DNA of 6,321 nucleotides from an uncultured Armatimonadota bacterium (GTDB lineage: Bacteria; Armatimonadota; Fimbriimonadia; Fimbriimonadales; Fimbriimonadaceae). The stretch spans positions 1 to 6,321 of the forward strand of contig CAMLEL010000149.1 in assembly GCA_946478935.1 (NCBI GenBank), given 5' to 3'. The translations under genes and the position numbers were made by a program. Shown here piece by piece: positions 1 through 6,115 of this stretch; the stretch's first letter is position 1, and each line of letters begins with the position of its first letter. The notes beneath the pieces were generated by a model, which saw only the letters and a program-made list of their open reading frames with translations, was not told where the DNA came from and searched no databases.

Positions 1-219
1 GAGATTGGGGATATCCCGTTTGATTATCTGAGGCTGGCGTCGGTTCGCAAAGACTGCGAATGGGATGTGCCGATCCGCGAGCGAATGCTGTATTCGATCC
101 TGCTGCCGGAGGTGCAAGACCTGCGCACGCTCGGGCGATATCTCATCGGCAAAAGCCGAAAGCGGGAACGGCATGGCGGGACGTTACCCGGTCCCTCCAA
201 GCACGGATCACCCAGGTAA
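1..219 (+). CDS. C-terminal fragment of an unrecognised protein
   Basis: The first reading frame is open from the left edge to a TAA at 217-219 and gives the last 72 residues of a protein whose start lies outside the window. The codon pattern and composition look coding: an amphipathic stretch beginning EIGDIPFDYLRLASVRKD, then WDVPIRERMLYSILLPEV, then a basic, glycine/proline-rich tail (KSRKRERHGG...SPR) that looks disordered. I do not recognise the family, and I see no catalytic motif, membrane segment or signal. The gene is co-directional with the dikinase gene 75 bases downstream, so co-transcription is possible, but nothing shows it. A different reading frame opening at 60 overlaps this one and has an arginine/proline/alanine-rich composition typical of a shadow. 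Confidence is in the region being coding, not in a function. Confidence 0.6.
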   Translation, partial: EIGDIPFDYLRLASVRKDCEWDVPIRERMLYSILLPEVQDLRTLGRYLIGKSRKRERHGGTLPGPSKHGSPR

Positions 220-277
220 ACTCAGTTGAACTTCACCGACCGCCCGCCACCGTTGCCGAGCGCGCCGAACCCCGTAT

Positions 278-282
278 AGGAG
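278..282 (+). promoter_or_regulatory. Ribosome binding site of ppdK (AGGAG)
   Basis: AGGAG lies 12 bases before the ATG at 295, a slightly long spacing. An in-frame TAG at 277-279 overlaps this site and rules out any upstream start, so the site and the stop together fix the ppdK start. It is the only clear Shine-Dalgarno sequence among the four gene starts in the window. Confidence 0.6.
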
Positions 283-294
283 CAACAAGATTTT

Positions 295-3015
295 ATGAGC
301 AACAAGCGCGTCTACCTCTTCCGCGAGGGCAATGCTACCATGCGCGACCTCCTCGGCGGCAAGGGTGCAAACCTTGCCGAAATGACCAACATCGGCCTTC
401 CCGTGCCTCCTGGATTTACCATCACGACCGAGGTTTGTACGGAGTATTACGAGCAGGGCAAGCGGCTTCCGGTTGGCTTGATGGATGAGGTAGCGGCTGC
501 CGTGTCGGATGTCGAGAAGCAGATGGAGCGATCGTTCGGCGGCGCTACCAAGCCCCTTCTCGTTTCCGTGCGATCGGGTTCCAAGTTCTCGATGCCCGGC
601 ATGATGGACACCGTCCTTAATCTGGGTTTGAACCCCGTTACAGTGCAGGCTCTGATCGAAGAAACGGGCGACGCCCGATTCGTGTATGACAGCTACCGCC
701 GGTTCATCATGATGTTCAGTGATGTTGCCTTTGGCCTGAGCAAGCACGAGTTCGACCAAGAGATCTTCCAGACTTACAAGCAAAAGGTGGGCGCGAAAAC
801 GGACCTGGACTTGACCGCCGACCAGCTCAAGGAAGTCTCGCAACTGTTCCTCGATCACGTGAAGCAGCATGCCGGTCGAGAATTCCCCACTGACGTTTGG
901 GACCAGCTTTCACTTTCCGTGGAAGCCGTGTTCCGCAGTTGGAATAACGACCGAGCCATTGTCTATCGCCGAACCGAGAAGATCCCTGACGAAATCGGAA
1001 CTGCCGTCAACATCCAGTCGATGGTCTACGGCAACGCAGGAGACGACTGCGGCACGGGCGTGGCATTCACCCGAGACCCATCCAATGGCGAGAAGGCTCT
1101 GTATGGCGAATACCTCATGAACGCGCAGGGCGAAGACGTGGTCGCTGGTGTCCGGACTCCGGTCCCGATCAGTGAGTTGGAGAAGCAGAATCCAGAAGTC
1201 TATGCAGAGTTTGTCCGTACATGCGACCTGCTGGAAAGTCATTACAAGGACATGCAGGATCTTGAGTTCACGATCGAGCATGGCAAGCTCTATATGCTTC
1301 AATGCCGTGCAGGAAAGAGGACTGGGCCGGCCGCTGTTCGCACGGCCGTTGAAATGGTAAAGGAAGGTTTGATCGACAAGGAGACCGCCATTCAGCGCGT
1401 CACCGGATCGCATCTGGATCAGCTCTTGCACCCTCGCATCGACCCCGCCTCCCTCGAAGGGGCAACCTTGTTAGCCACTGGTTTGGCGGCATCGCCCGGT
1501 GCAGCGGTCGGCATCGCCATCTTCAATGCGGACATGGCGGCGGAGCGTGGCGTTCACGGTGGCGCCGGTGAAAAGGTGATCTTGGTTCGAGATGAGACCA
1601 ATCCGGACGACGTTCACGGCATGTTGGCTGCACAGGGCGTCTTAACCGCCCGGGGAGGCAAGACATCGCACGCAGCGGTCGTTGCTCGCGGGTTTGGTAT
1701 CCCATGTGTGGCCGGCGCAGAATCGCTAGAGGTCGATGATCACACCAAACATTTCAAGGTCGCCGGACATATTGTCAAGGAAGGCGACACGATCACGATG
1801 GATGGCTCCAGTGGCAACGTCTACCTGGGCGATTTGAAGTTGATTGCTCCTGAAGTCAGTGGCCACTTCGGGGAGCTGATGGGCTGGGCCGACGACCTTC
1901 GAACTCTCGGCATCCGCGCAAATGCTGACAATCCTCGAGATTCCAAGCAGGCGCTCGACTTCGGTGCAGAGGGAATCGGACTGTGCCGAACAGAGCATAT
2001 GTTCTTTGAGGCTGACCGTTTGCCGCTAGTTCAAGAGATGATCTTGACGAAGGAAGCATCGGTGCGCCAAGAGATGCTGGACAAGCTCCAGGTCATCCAG
2101 CAGGGAGACTTCGAGGGAATTTTCGAGGTGATGGAAGGCAAGCCGGTGACGGTGCGCCTGATCGACCCACCCCTTCACGAATTCCTGCCTTCGCACGAGA
2201 CATTGATTCGGGAGACGACCGAACTCAAGACCCGGTTGGGGCTTGCTCAGGCTACGGACGATGCCCACGCCAAGATGCGCAAGCTTTACGAGGAGAAGAC
2301 CAAGCTCTTGGTGGAAGTCGAGGCAATGAAGGAGCAGAATCCGATGCTCGGTCTGCGCGGCGTGCGGCTTTCAATCGTCCTCCCTGGACTGGTCATTATG
2401 CAGACTCGGGCGATCCTGCAAGCGGCCGCCAAGCTGATCAAGCAGGGTAAGAAGGTTTTGCCGGAAATCATGATTCCTTTGGTTTCGACCGTCAATGAGC
2501 TCAAGGTTGTCCAGGGCCAGCTTGAATCCGAAGCCAAGAAGATCGTTGCCGAACAGGGAGTCGACATTCCTTACATGTTTGGAACGATGATCGAAATCCC
2601 CCGTGCAGCCCTCACTGCCGGAGAGATCGCTGAGTACGCTCAGTTCTTCAGCTTTGGTACCAACGACCTCACCCAAACCACGTTCGGTTACTCTCGAGAC
2701 GACGCCGAGGGCAAATTCCTGCAGCGGTACGTGGAGCAGAAGATCTTGCCCCGCAACCCATTCGAGACGATCGACACGGCCGGTGTGGGCCGCCTGATGG
2801 AAATCGCCGTGGATGAGGGACGCAAGTCGCGGGAGGGCCTCAAGTGCGGCATTTGTGGTGAGCATGGCGGTGACCCAGAATCCATCGACTTCTGCCAGAA
2901 GGTTGGGTTGGACTATGTGAGCTGTAGCCCGTTCCGCGTGCCCATCGCTCGGCTCGCGGCAGCCCAAGCAGCGATTCGCGCGAGAGCTAAAGTAGCCGTA
3001 ACGCTGGACAAGTAA
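295..3015 (+). CDS. ppdK: Pyruvate, phosphate dikinase (PPDK)
   Basis: This cytoplasmic enzyme catalyses the reversible reaction ATP + phosphate + pyruvate to AMP + PPi + phosphoenolpyruvate, working in gluconeogenesis or, with PPi, in glycolysis. The 906 residues show the full three-domain order. The ATP-grasp domain (about 1-370) has GGKGANLAEM at 21-30 (K23), R93 in VRSGSKFSMPGMMDT, and E324/Q336. The swivelling phosphohistidine domain (about 425-510) has TARGGKTSHAAVVARG with H459. The PEP/pyruvate TIM barrel (about 525-895) has R565 in GLCRTEHMFF, R621 in VRLIDPPLHEFLP, E767 in GTMIEIPRAAL, N790 in SFGTNDLTQ and catalytic C854 in CGICGEHGGDPESI. The usual GGMTSHAA reads GGKTSHAA here. 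The TS before the histidine, the target of the PPDK regulatory protein in other organisms, is present. It is slightly longer than the usual roughly 875 residues, mainly through extra charged helical sequence between HEFLP (628) and NPMLG (682). The start is fixed by AGGAG and an in-frame stop at 277. Confidence 0.97.
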   Translation: MSNKRVYLFREGNATMRDLLGGKGANLAEMTNIGLPVPPGFTITTEVCTEYYEQGKRLPVGLMDEVAAAVSDVEKQMERSFGGATKPLLVSVRSGSKFSMPGMMDTVLNLGLNPVTVQALIEETGDARFVYDSYRRFIMMFSDVAFGLSKHEFDQEIFQTYKQKVGAKTDLDLTADQLKEVSQLFLDHVKQHAGREFPTDVWDQLSLSVEAVFRSWNNDRAIVYRRTEKIPDEIGTAVNIQSMVYGNAGDDCGTGVAFTRDPSNGEKALYGEYLMNAQGEDVVAGVRTPVPISELEKQNPEVYAEFVRTCDLLESHYKDMQDLEFTIEHGKLYMLQCRAGKRTGPAAVRTAVEMVKEGLIDKETAIQRVTGSHLDQLLHPRIDPASLEGATLLATGLAASPGAAVGIAIFNADMAAERGVHGGAGEKVILVRDETNPDDVHGMLAAQGVLTARGGKTSHAAVVARGFGIPCVAGAESLEVDDHTKHFKVAGHIVKEGDTITMDGSSGNVYLGDLKLIAPEVSGHFGELMGWADDLRTLGIRANADNPRDSKQALDFGAEGIGLCRTEHMFFEADRLPLVQEMILTKEASVRQEMLDKLQVIQQGDFEGIFEVMEGKPVTVRLIDPPLHEFLPSHETLIRETTELKTRLGLAQATDDAHAKMRKLYEEKTKLLVEVEAMKEQNPMLGLRGVRLSIVLPGLVIMQTRAILQAAAKLIKQGKKVLPEIMIPLVSTVNELKVVQGQLESEAKKIVAEQGVDIPYMFGTMIEIPRAALTAGEIAEYAQFFSFGTNDLTQTTFGYSRDDAEGKFLQRYVEQKILPRNPFETIDTAGVGRLMEIAVDEGRKSREGLKCGICGEHGGDPESIDFCQKVGLDYVSCSPFRVPIARLAAAQAAIRARAKVAVTLDK

Positions 3016-3027
3016 CTTCGCTGACTA

Positions 3028-3064
3028 ATCGGGCGGATCCACTGAAAAGTTCGATCCGCCCGAT
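3028..3064. terminator. Convergent hairpin between ppdK and the ankyrin gene
   Basis: A perfect 12-bp inverted repeat (ATCGGGCGGATC at 3028-3039, GATCCGCCCGAT at 3053-3064) encloses a 13-base loop. An inner GAA/TTC pairing (3044-3046 with 3050-3052) could extend it. It fills most of the 57-base gap between two gene ends that face each other, the position of a shared bidirectional terminator. Neither flank has a T-run on the relevant strand, so it is not a classical intrinsic terminator. It may act as a U-less hairpin, with Rho, or as a 3'-end-stabilising structure. The stem is certain; the function is inferred. Confidence 0.65.
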
Positions 3065-3072
3065 CCAACCGG

Positions 3073-4917
3073 CTAATGCCCGGTCCCTTCCAGGACTCTT
3101 GCAATCTCCTCGTTTCCGTACTTTGTTGCCAAGCTAAGCGCAGTCTTGCCGAAGTATGCGTGGTCGGGATTCGCTCCCTTGGCAAGCAGTAATTCAACGA
3201 TCTCCGTCGATCCCGGATCAAAAAGCGCAGCCGCGATAAGGGTGGAAATGCCGTCCCTGCAGACATGCGCCGCGTTCGCTCCTCGGTCCAACAGTAACTT
3301 CACCAACTCCGTCTTTCCATCGGCGACCGCAAAGAAAAGCAGCGATTCTTCGTTTTTGCCGAACTTGAAATTCGAATCGACACCGTTGTCCAACATGAAT
3401 TTGAGCATCTTGATGTCACCCGCAAACACGGCGATCATCGCCGCAGTTTGAAGTTCCTTCTCCTTTGCCCCTTTCTTGATCAGAGTCTGCGCGATTGATG
3501 TAGAACCGGTCGATACGGCCACTCCCAATGGAAAGTCGAATTGGCTCCGCTCTGCGTGGGGGTTGGCTCCCGCCGCCAACAGCAGGTCGAAGGGTTTACG
3601 ATCCACCGGGTTCTCAGCGCTGAGGAGCAAGGCCGTGGACTTTGTCTTGGAAACGAAGTTCGGCTTGGCGCCCTTTGCCAGGAGCAGTTCCACCTTCTTG
3701 TGATCCCGCACCGCATAGAGCAACGGCGTCGCGCCGCCCTTTGACAGCCCGTTGACATTTGCACCGGCCGCAATCGCCTTTCGGACGTCGTCAACCGAAC
3801 CCTCCATCACTGCCACGAACAGACGGTTGTCCTGAGGATTCATGGCGTACGCCGACGGCCGTCCCACTCGATTGGGTACTGAGGTTCTGGTAAATGGCAA
3901 GTTTGACCCCGGCCGTGTGTCGAGCGTAAGCGCCATCGTCGCCCACGACGTGCCGGCAAACGAGATGAACTGGTGCTCTCGATGGGGGAATCCAGTCTCA
4001 AAGTAAGGCAGGCCAGGAAAAACCCGCCTCCGAGTCTTGACCAGCCAAGAACCGTCGGCATGCTGCGTGCCCATCAAGTACTCGATTCCGCGACGGAAAC
4101 TGTTATCGCGTGTAGCAACGCCGGCAACATTGAGCGCCACCAATGCTTGTCCAGTGGCGTAGGCGTCTGACTCCATCGTGGGCAGTTGCGACCAGCCACC
4201 GTCAGCTCGTTGCCGGCTAAGAAGTTGATTTCGGGCCGCATCGATTTGGTTCCGCGATGCCCCTGCCCAATACAATCCGAGTACTTTGAACGCAGCGTCC
4301 TCGTTGTTTTTGGGGTCCAAAGCCAATAGCCAGTTCCGCCCCCTCTGGATCGACCTCTTGGCCTCATCGCCAAGGAATCCGGGCGCATAGAGGCTAATAC
4401 CGCGAATCGCCATCGCGGTCATCGTGGAGGGATAGGCTTCCAGAGGTGGGCGGAAGCTAAAGCTCGGCCATCTGCCATCTGCCGCCTGCTTGCCAAGTAG
4501 GAAGTAGACCGCGGAGTCGGTCCATTCCGTTTTGGGTTGGTTTTCCGCGCCAAGTGCAAAAAGCAGGTGGGAAAAGCCCGCCGAACCGTTGATGGCGCCG
4601 GTCCCTTCGTATTGCTCGAAGCGGCTCAGGATGCCCTTCTCGCCAAATTTTTCGATCTGCTCGGCGCGCTTGACCGAATCTACTTTGAATCCGCGCTCGG
4701 CCGCCAAAGCCACGGTCGCCATGTTCAAGGCTTGGTGGTGGCAACTTCCGCATTTGGTCTGCTGGAACCAAACTTTAGCGCTTCGCTGCATCAAAGGCAG
4801 GGCCTTACTCACGGCCTGCTTTGATGATCTCTTCTCCGGAATCGTCAGTGTAGCTCCGACCGTTACCGTAGTGAAAGCAAATGCAAGAAGGCCAAGTCTG
4901 CCAAACATGCCTGACAT
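3073..4917 (-). CDS. Exported CxxCH / cyclase-like repeat / ankyrin repeat protein
   Basis: With the start chosen at 4917 this is 614 residues. Residues 1-22 look like a signal peptide (a GLLAFAFTTVTVGA core), so export is predicted. C56-G-S-C59-H60-H61 is a c-type haem-binding CxxCH motif. Residues about 85-335 resemble the alpha/alpha barrel of squalene-cyclase/prenyltransferase-type proteins, with three QxADGxW motifs (Q144-W150, Q236-W242, Q285-W291), DAYATGQAL at 251-259 and PYFETGFPH at 304-312. I see no DxDD-type cyclase acid motif, so terpene cyclisation is not claimed. Residues about 362-611 form about eight ankyrin repeats (e.g. LLLAKGAKPN, LLLAAGANPH, LLLDRGANAA, LLLAKGANPD), a protein-binding scaffold. 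Function is unknown; an envelope redox or binding protein is an inference. The frame stays open upstream to 5214, but longer forms would bury the signal peptide and overlap the divergent DAHP synthase gene. An ATG at 4908 is an alternative start that keeps the signal peptide. Stop TAG is at 3073-3075. Confidence 0.85.
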   Translation of the reverse strand: MSGMFGRLGLLAFAFTTVTVGATLTIPEKRSSKQAVSKALPLMQRSAKVWFQQTKCGSCHHQALNMATVALAAERGFKVDSVKRAEQIEKFGEKGILSRFEQYEGTGAINGSAGFSHLLFALGAENQPKTEWTDSAVYFLLGKQAADGRWPSFSFRPPLEAYPSTMTAMAIRGISLYAPGFLGDEAKRSIQRGRNWLLALDPKNNEDAAFKVLGLYWAGASRNQIDAARNQLLSRQRADGGWSQLPTMESDAYATGQALVALNVAGVATRDNSFRRGIEYLMGTQHADGSWLVKTRRRVFPGLPYFETGFPHREHQFISFAGTSWATMALTLDTRPGSNLPFTRTSVPNRVGRPSAYAMNPQDNRLFVAVMEGSVDDVRKAIAAGANVNGLSKGGATPLLYAVRDHKKVELLLAKGAKPNFVSKTKSTALLLSAENPVDRKPFDLLLAAGANPHAERSQFDFPLGVAVSTGSTSIAQTLIKKGAKEKELQTAAMIAVFAGDIKMLKFMLDNGVDSNFKFGKNEESLLFFAVADGKTELVKLLLDRGANAAHVCRDGISTLIAAALFDPGSTEIVELLLAKGANPDHAYFGKTALSLATKYGNEEIARVLEGTGH

Positions 4918-4993
4918 ATTAACAGCGAACCTGGGACCGTGGCTAGCACCCGGTATCCTATAGATCCTTCCGCAATGGGGCGGTGCGCCGTAC

Positions 4994-5016
4994 AGCGCGT
5001 GAGCGATTGCGCGCTC
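4994..5016. promoter_or_regulatory. Divergent intergenic region with GC-rich inverted repeats
   Basis: The 109-base gap 4918-5026 separates the divergent ankyrin and DAHP synthase genes and should hold both promoters. Within it, AGCGCG (4994-4999) can pair with CGCGCT (5010-5015). Alternatively GAGCG (5001-5005) pairs with CGCTC (5012-5016) around a 6-base loop. The two structures are mutually exclusive and lie directly upstream of the DAHP synthase start. They could be an operator or leader structure, but repeats this short arise by chance in GC-rich DNA. No convincing -35/-10 pair was found for DAHP synthase. TATAGA at 4959-4964 is the only -10-like element and has no good partner. Confidence 0.2.
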
Positions 5017-5026
5017 TTCTAAAGTC

Positions 5027-6061
5027 ATGCACCCATCCACCGACGATCTGCGAATCCGCCAAATCCGACCCCTTATCCCGCCTGCGATCCTGCAGGAAGA
5101 GATCCCGATCTCGGACGAGATCGCCAACGTTGTGTCCAACACGCGCAAAGAGATCTCAGACATGATCCACGGGCGCGATTCCCGGCTGCTGGCCATCGTC
5201 GGGCCCTGCTCCATCCACGATCCAACAGCCGCGGTCGACTATGCTGGCCAACTCAAGAAGATTGCCGACGAAGTGAAAGATAAGGTGCTAGTGGTCATGC
5301 GCGCCTACTTCGAAAAGCCCCGCACCAGCCTGGGATGGAAGGGCCTCATCAACGACCCCGACCTCAATGAGAGCTTCCACATCAATAAGGGCCTGCGACT
5401 GGCGAGAAGGGTGCTGGTGGATTGCAACGCCCTCGGCCTCCCCACCGGATCGGAGTATCTGGACACCCAGATTCCCCAACATATCTCGGACGTGACGTCA
5501 TGGGTGGCGATTGGGGCACGAACCACAGAAAGTCAGGTTCATCGTGAACTTGCCAGTGGGCTCTCCATGCCCGTGGGATTCAAGAACAATACCGAGGGCA
5601 ACGTTCAGGTGGCGGTCGATGCAGTGGTTGCGGCGAGAAACCGGCACTGGTTCCCAGGAGTGACAAAGCAGGCAATCGCTGCCATTTTAGAAACCCAGGG
5701 CAATGAGGATTGTCATATCATCCTGCGCGGTGGTTCTCGGACCGGGCCCAACTTTGACCGGGAGCATGTGGAAAAGGCTTGCGAACGATTGATCCAGCAG
5801 GACCTGCCTTGTCGGGTGATGATCGACTGCAGCCACGGCAACAGCAAGAAGGACTACCGTCAACAACCGACCGTACTATCGAATGTCGCGGCTCAAGTTC
5901 GAGGCGGCTCCAAGTCGATTCTCGGCGTGATGATTGAAAGCAACTTGATCGAAGGTCGCCAGGAAGTGGGACTGGAAATGCAGTACGGGAAAAGCGTCAC
6001 CGATGGCTGCGTCTCGCTTTCGCAAGCTCGTGAGATGCTATTGGAACTCGCATCGGCTTAG
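5027..6061 (+). CDS. aroG: 3-deoxy-7-phosphoheptulonate synthase (DAHP synthase), class I, AroG type
   Basis: This enzyme condenses phosphoenolpyruvate with erythrose-4-phosphate to DAHP, the first step of the shikimate pathway to aromatic amino acids, in the cytoplasm. The 344 residues form a single metal-dependent TIM barrel close in length to E. coli AroG (350). Known AroG residues line up nearly number for number: metal ligand C61 (GPCSIHD), R92 and K97 (YFEKPRT), R165 (GARTTESQ), K186 (GFKNNTEG), R234 (HIILRGG), H270 (MIDCSHGNS; H268 in AroG), E304 (GVMIESNLIEG; E302) and D326 (SVTDGC). The N-terminal TDDLRI segment, P150-Q151, L179-S180 and F209, which contribute to the aromatic feedback pocket in AroG, are kept, so feedback inhibition is likely. 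Which amino acid inhibits cannot be told. An in-frame TGA at 5000 with no other start codon downstream of it fixes the ATG at 5027. No Shine-Dalgarno sequence precedes it. The aroG/aroF/aroH symbol choice is by resemblance only. Confidence 0.95.
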   Translation: MHPSTDDLRIRQIRPLIPPAILQEEIPISDEIANVVSNTRKEISDMIHGRDSRLLAIVGPCSIHDPTAAVDYAGQLKKIADEVKDKVLVVMRAYFEKPRTSLGWKGLINDPDLNESFHINKGLRLARRVLVDCNALGLPTGSEYLDTQIPQHISDVTSWVAIGARTTESQVHRELASGLSMPVGFKNNTEGNVQVAVDAVVAARNRHWFPGVTKQAIAAILETQGNEDCHIILRGGSRTGPNFDREHVEKACERLIQQDLPCRVMIDCSHGNSKKDYRQQPTVLSNVAAQVRGGSKSILGVMIESNLIEGRQEVGLEMQYGKSVTDGCVSLSQAREMLLELASA

Positions 6062-6079
6062 CGGGCGGACTACTGTGCC

Positions 6080-6108
6080 TTTCCACGACGATCGCCGACA
6101 AGTAAAAT
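6080..6108 (+). promoter_or_regulatory. Predicted sigma70-like promoter giving a leaderless pruA transcript
   Basis: TTTCCA at 6080-6085 (4 of 6 matches to TTGACA) and TAAAAT at 6103-6108 (5 of 6 to TATAAT) are separated by exactly 17 bases. The -10 element ends 7 bases before the ATG at 6116, so transcription would begin at or next to the start codon. The 54-base gap contains no Shine-Dalgarno sequence, which fits leaderless translation. The boxes are seen; promoter activity is inferred. Confidence 0.5.
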
Positions 6109-6115
6109 CATAGTC

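Noticed and set aside
253..280. TTGCCG...TATAGG as a ppdK promoter
   Set aside because: The -10-like element overlaps the AGGAG ribosome binding site, so a transcript from it would lack the site. The matches are also only moderate.
60..488. 142-codon open frame on the plus strand spanning the ppdK start
   Set aside because: It is out of frame with both the upstream gene end and ppdK, overlaps both, and is Arg/Pro/Ala-rich like a shadow frame.
208..870. 220-codon open frame on the minus strand opposite ppdK
   Set aside because: It lies almost entirely opposite a gene with unmistakable catalytic motifs and shows no recognisable domain. Such frames are expected opposite GC-biased codons.
2371..2967. 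198-codon open frame on the minus strand opposite the ppdK C-terminal barrel
   Set aside because: Same argument: the plus strand encodes the PPDK active site here, and the minus-strand product has no family features.
3073..4917. Functional squalene-hopene or other terpene cyclase
   Set aside because: The QxADGxW repeats fit the fold, but no DxDD-type catalytic acid motif is seen and the protein carries a signal peptide and ankyrin repeats, so only the fold is claimed.
4532..4963. 143-codon plus-strand frame opposite the start of the ankyrin gene
   Set aside because: It is antisense to the signal peptide, CxxCH motif and start of the barrel region; no domain features of its own.
4918..5214. 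N-terminal extension of the ankyrin protein, with possible starts at 5214 or 5028
   Set aside because: It overlaps the DAHP synthase gene (a start at 5028 overlaps its ATG), its composition looks like antisense of a coding region, and it would bury a clean signal peptide inside the protein.
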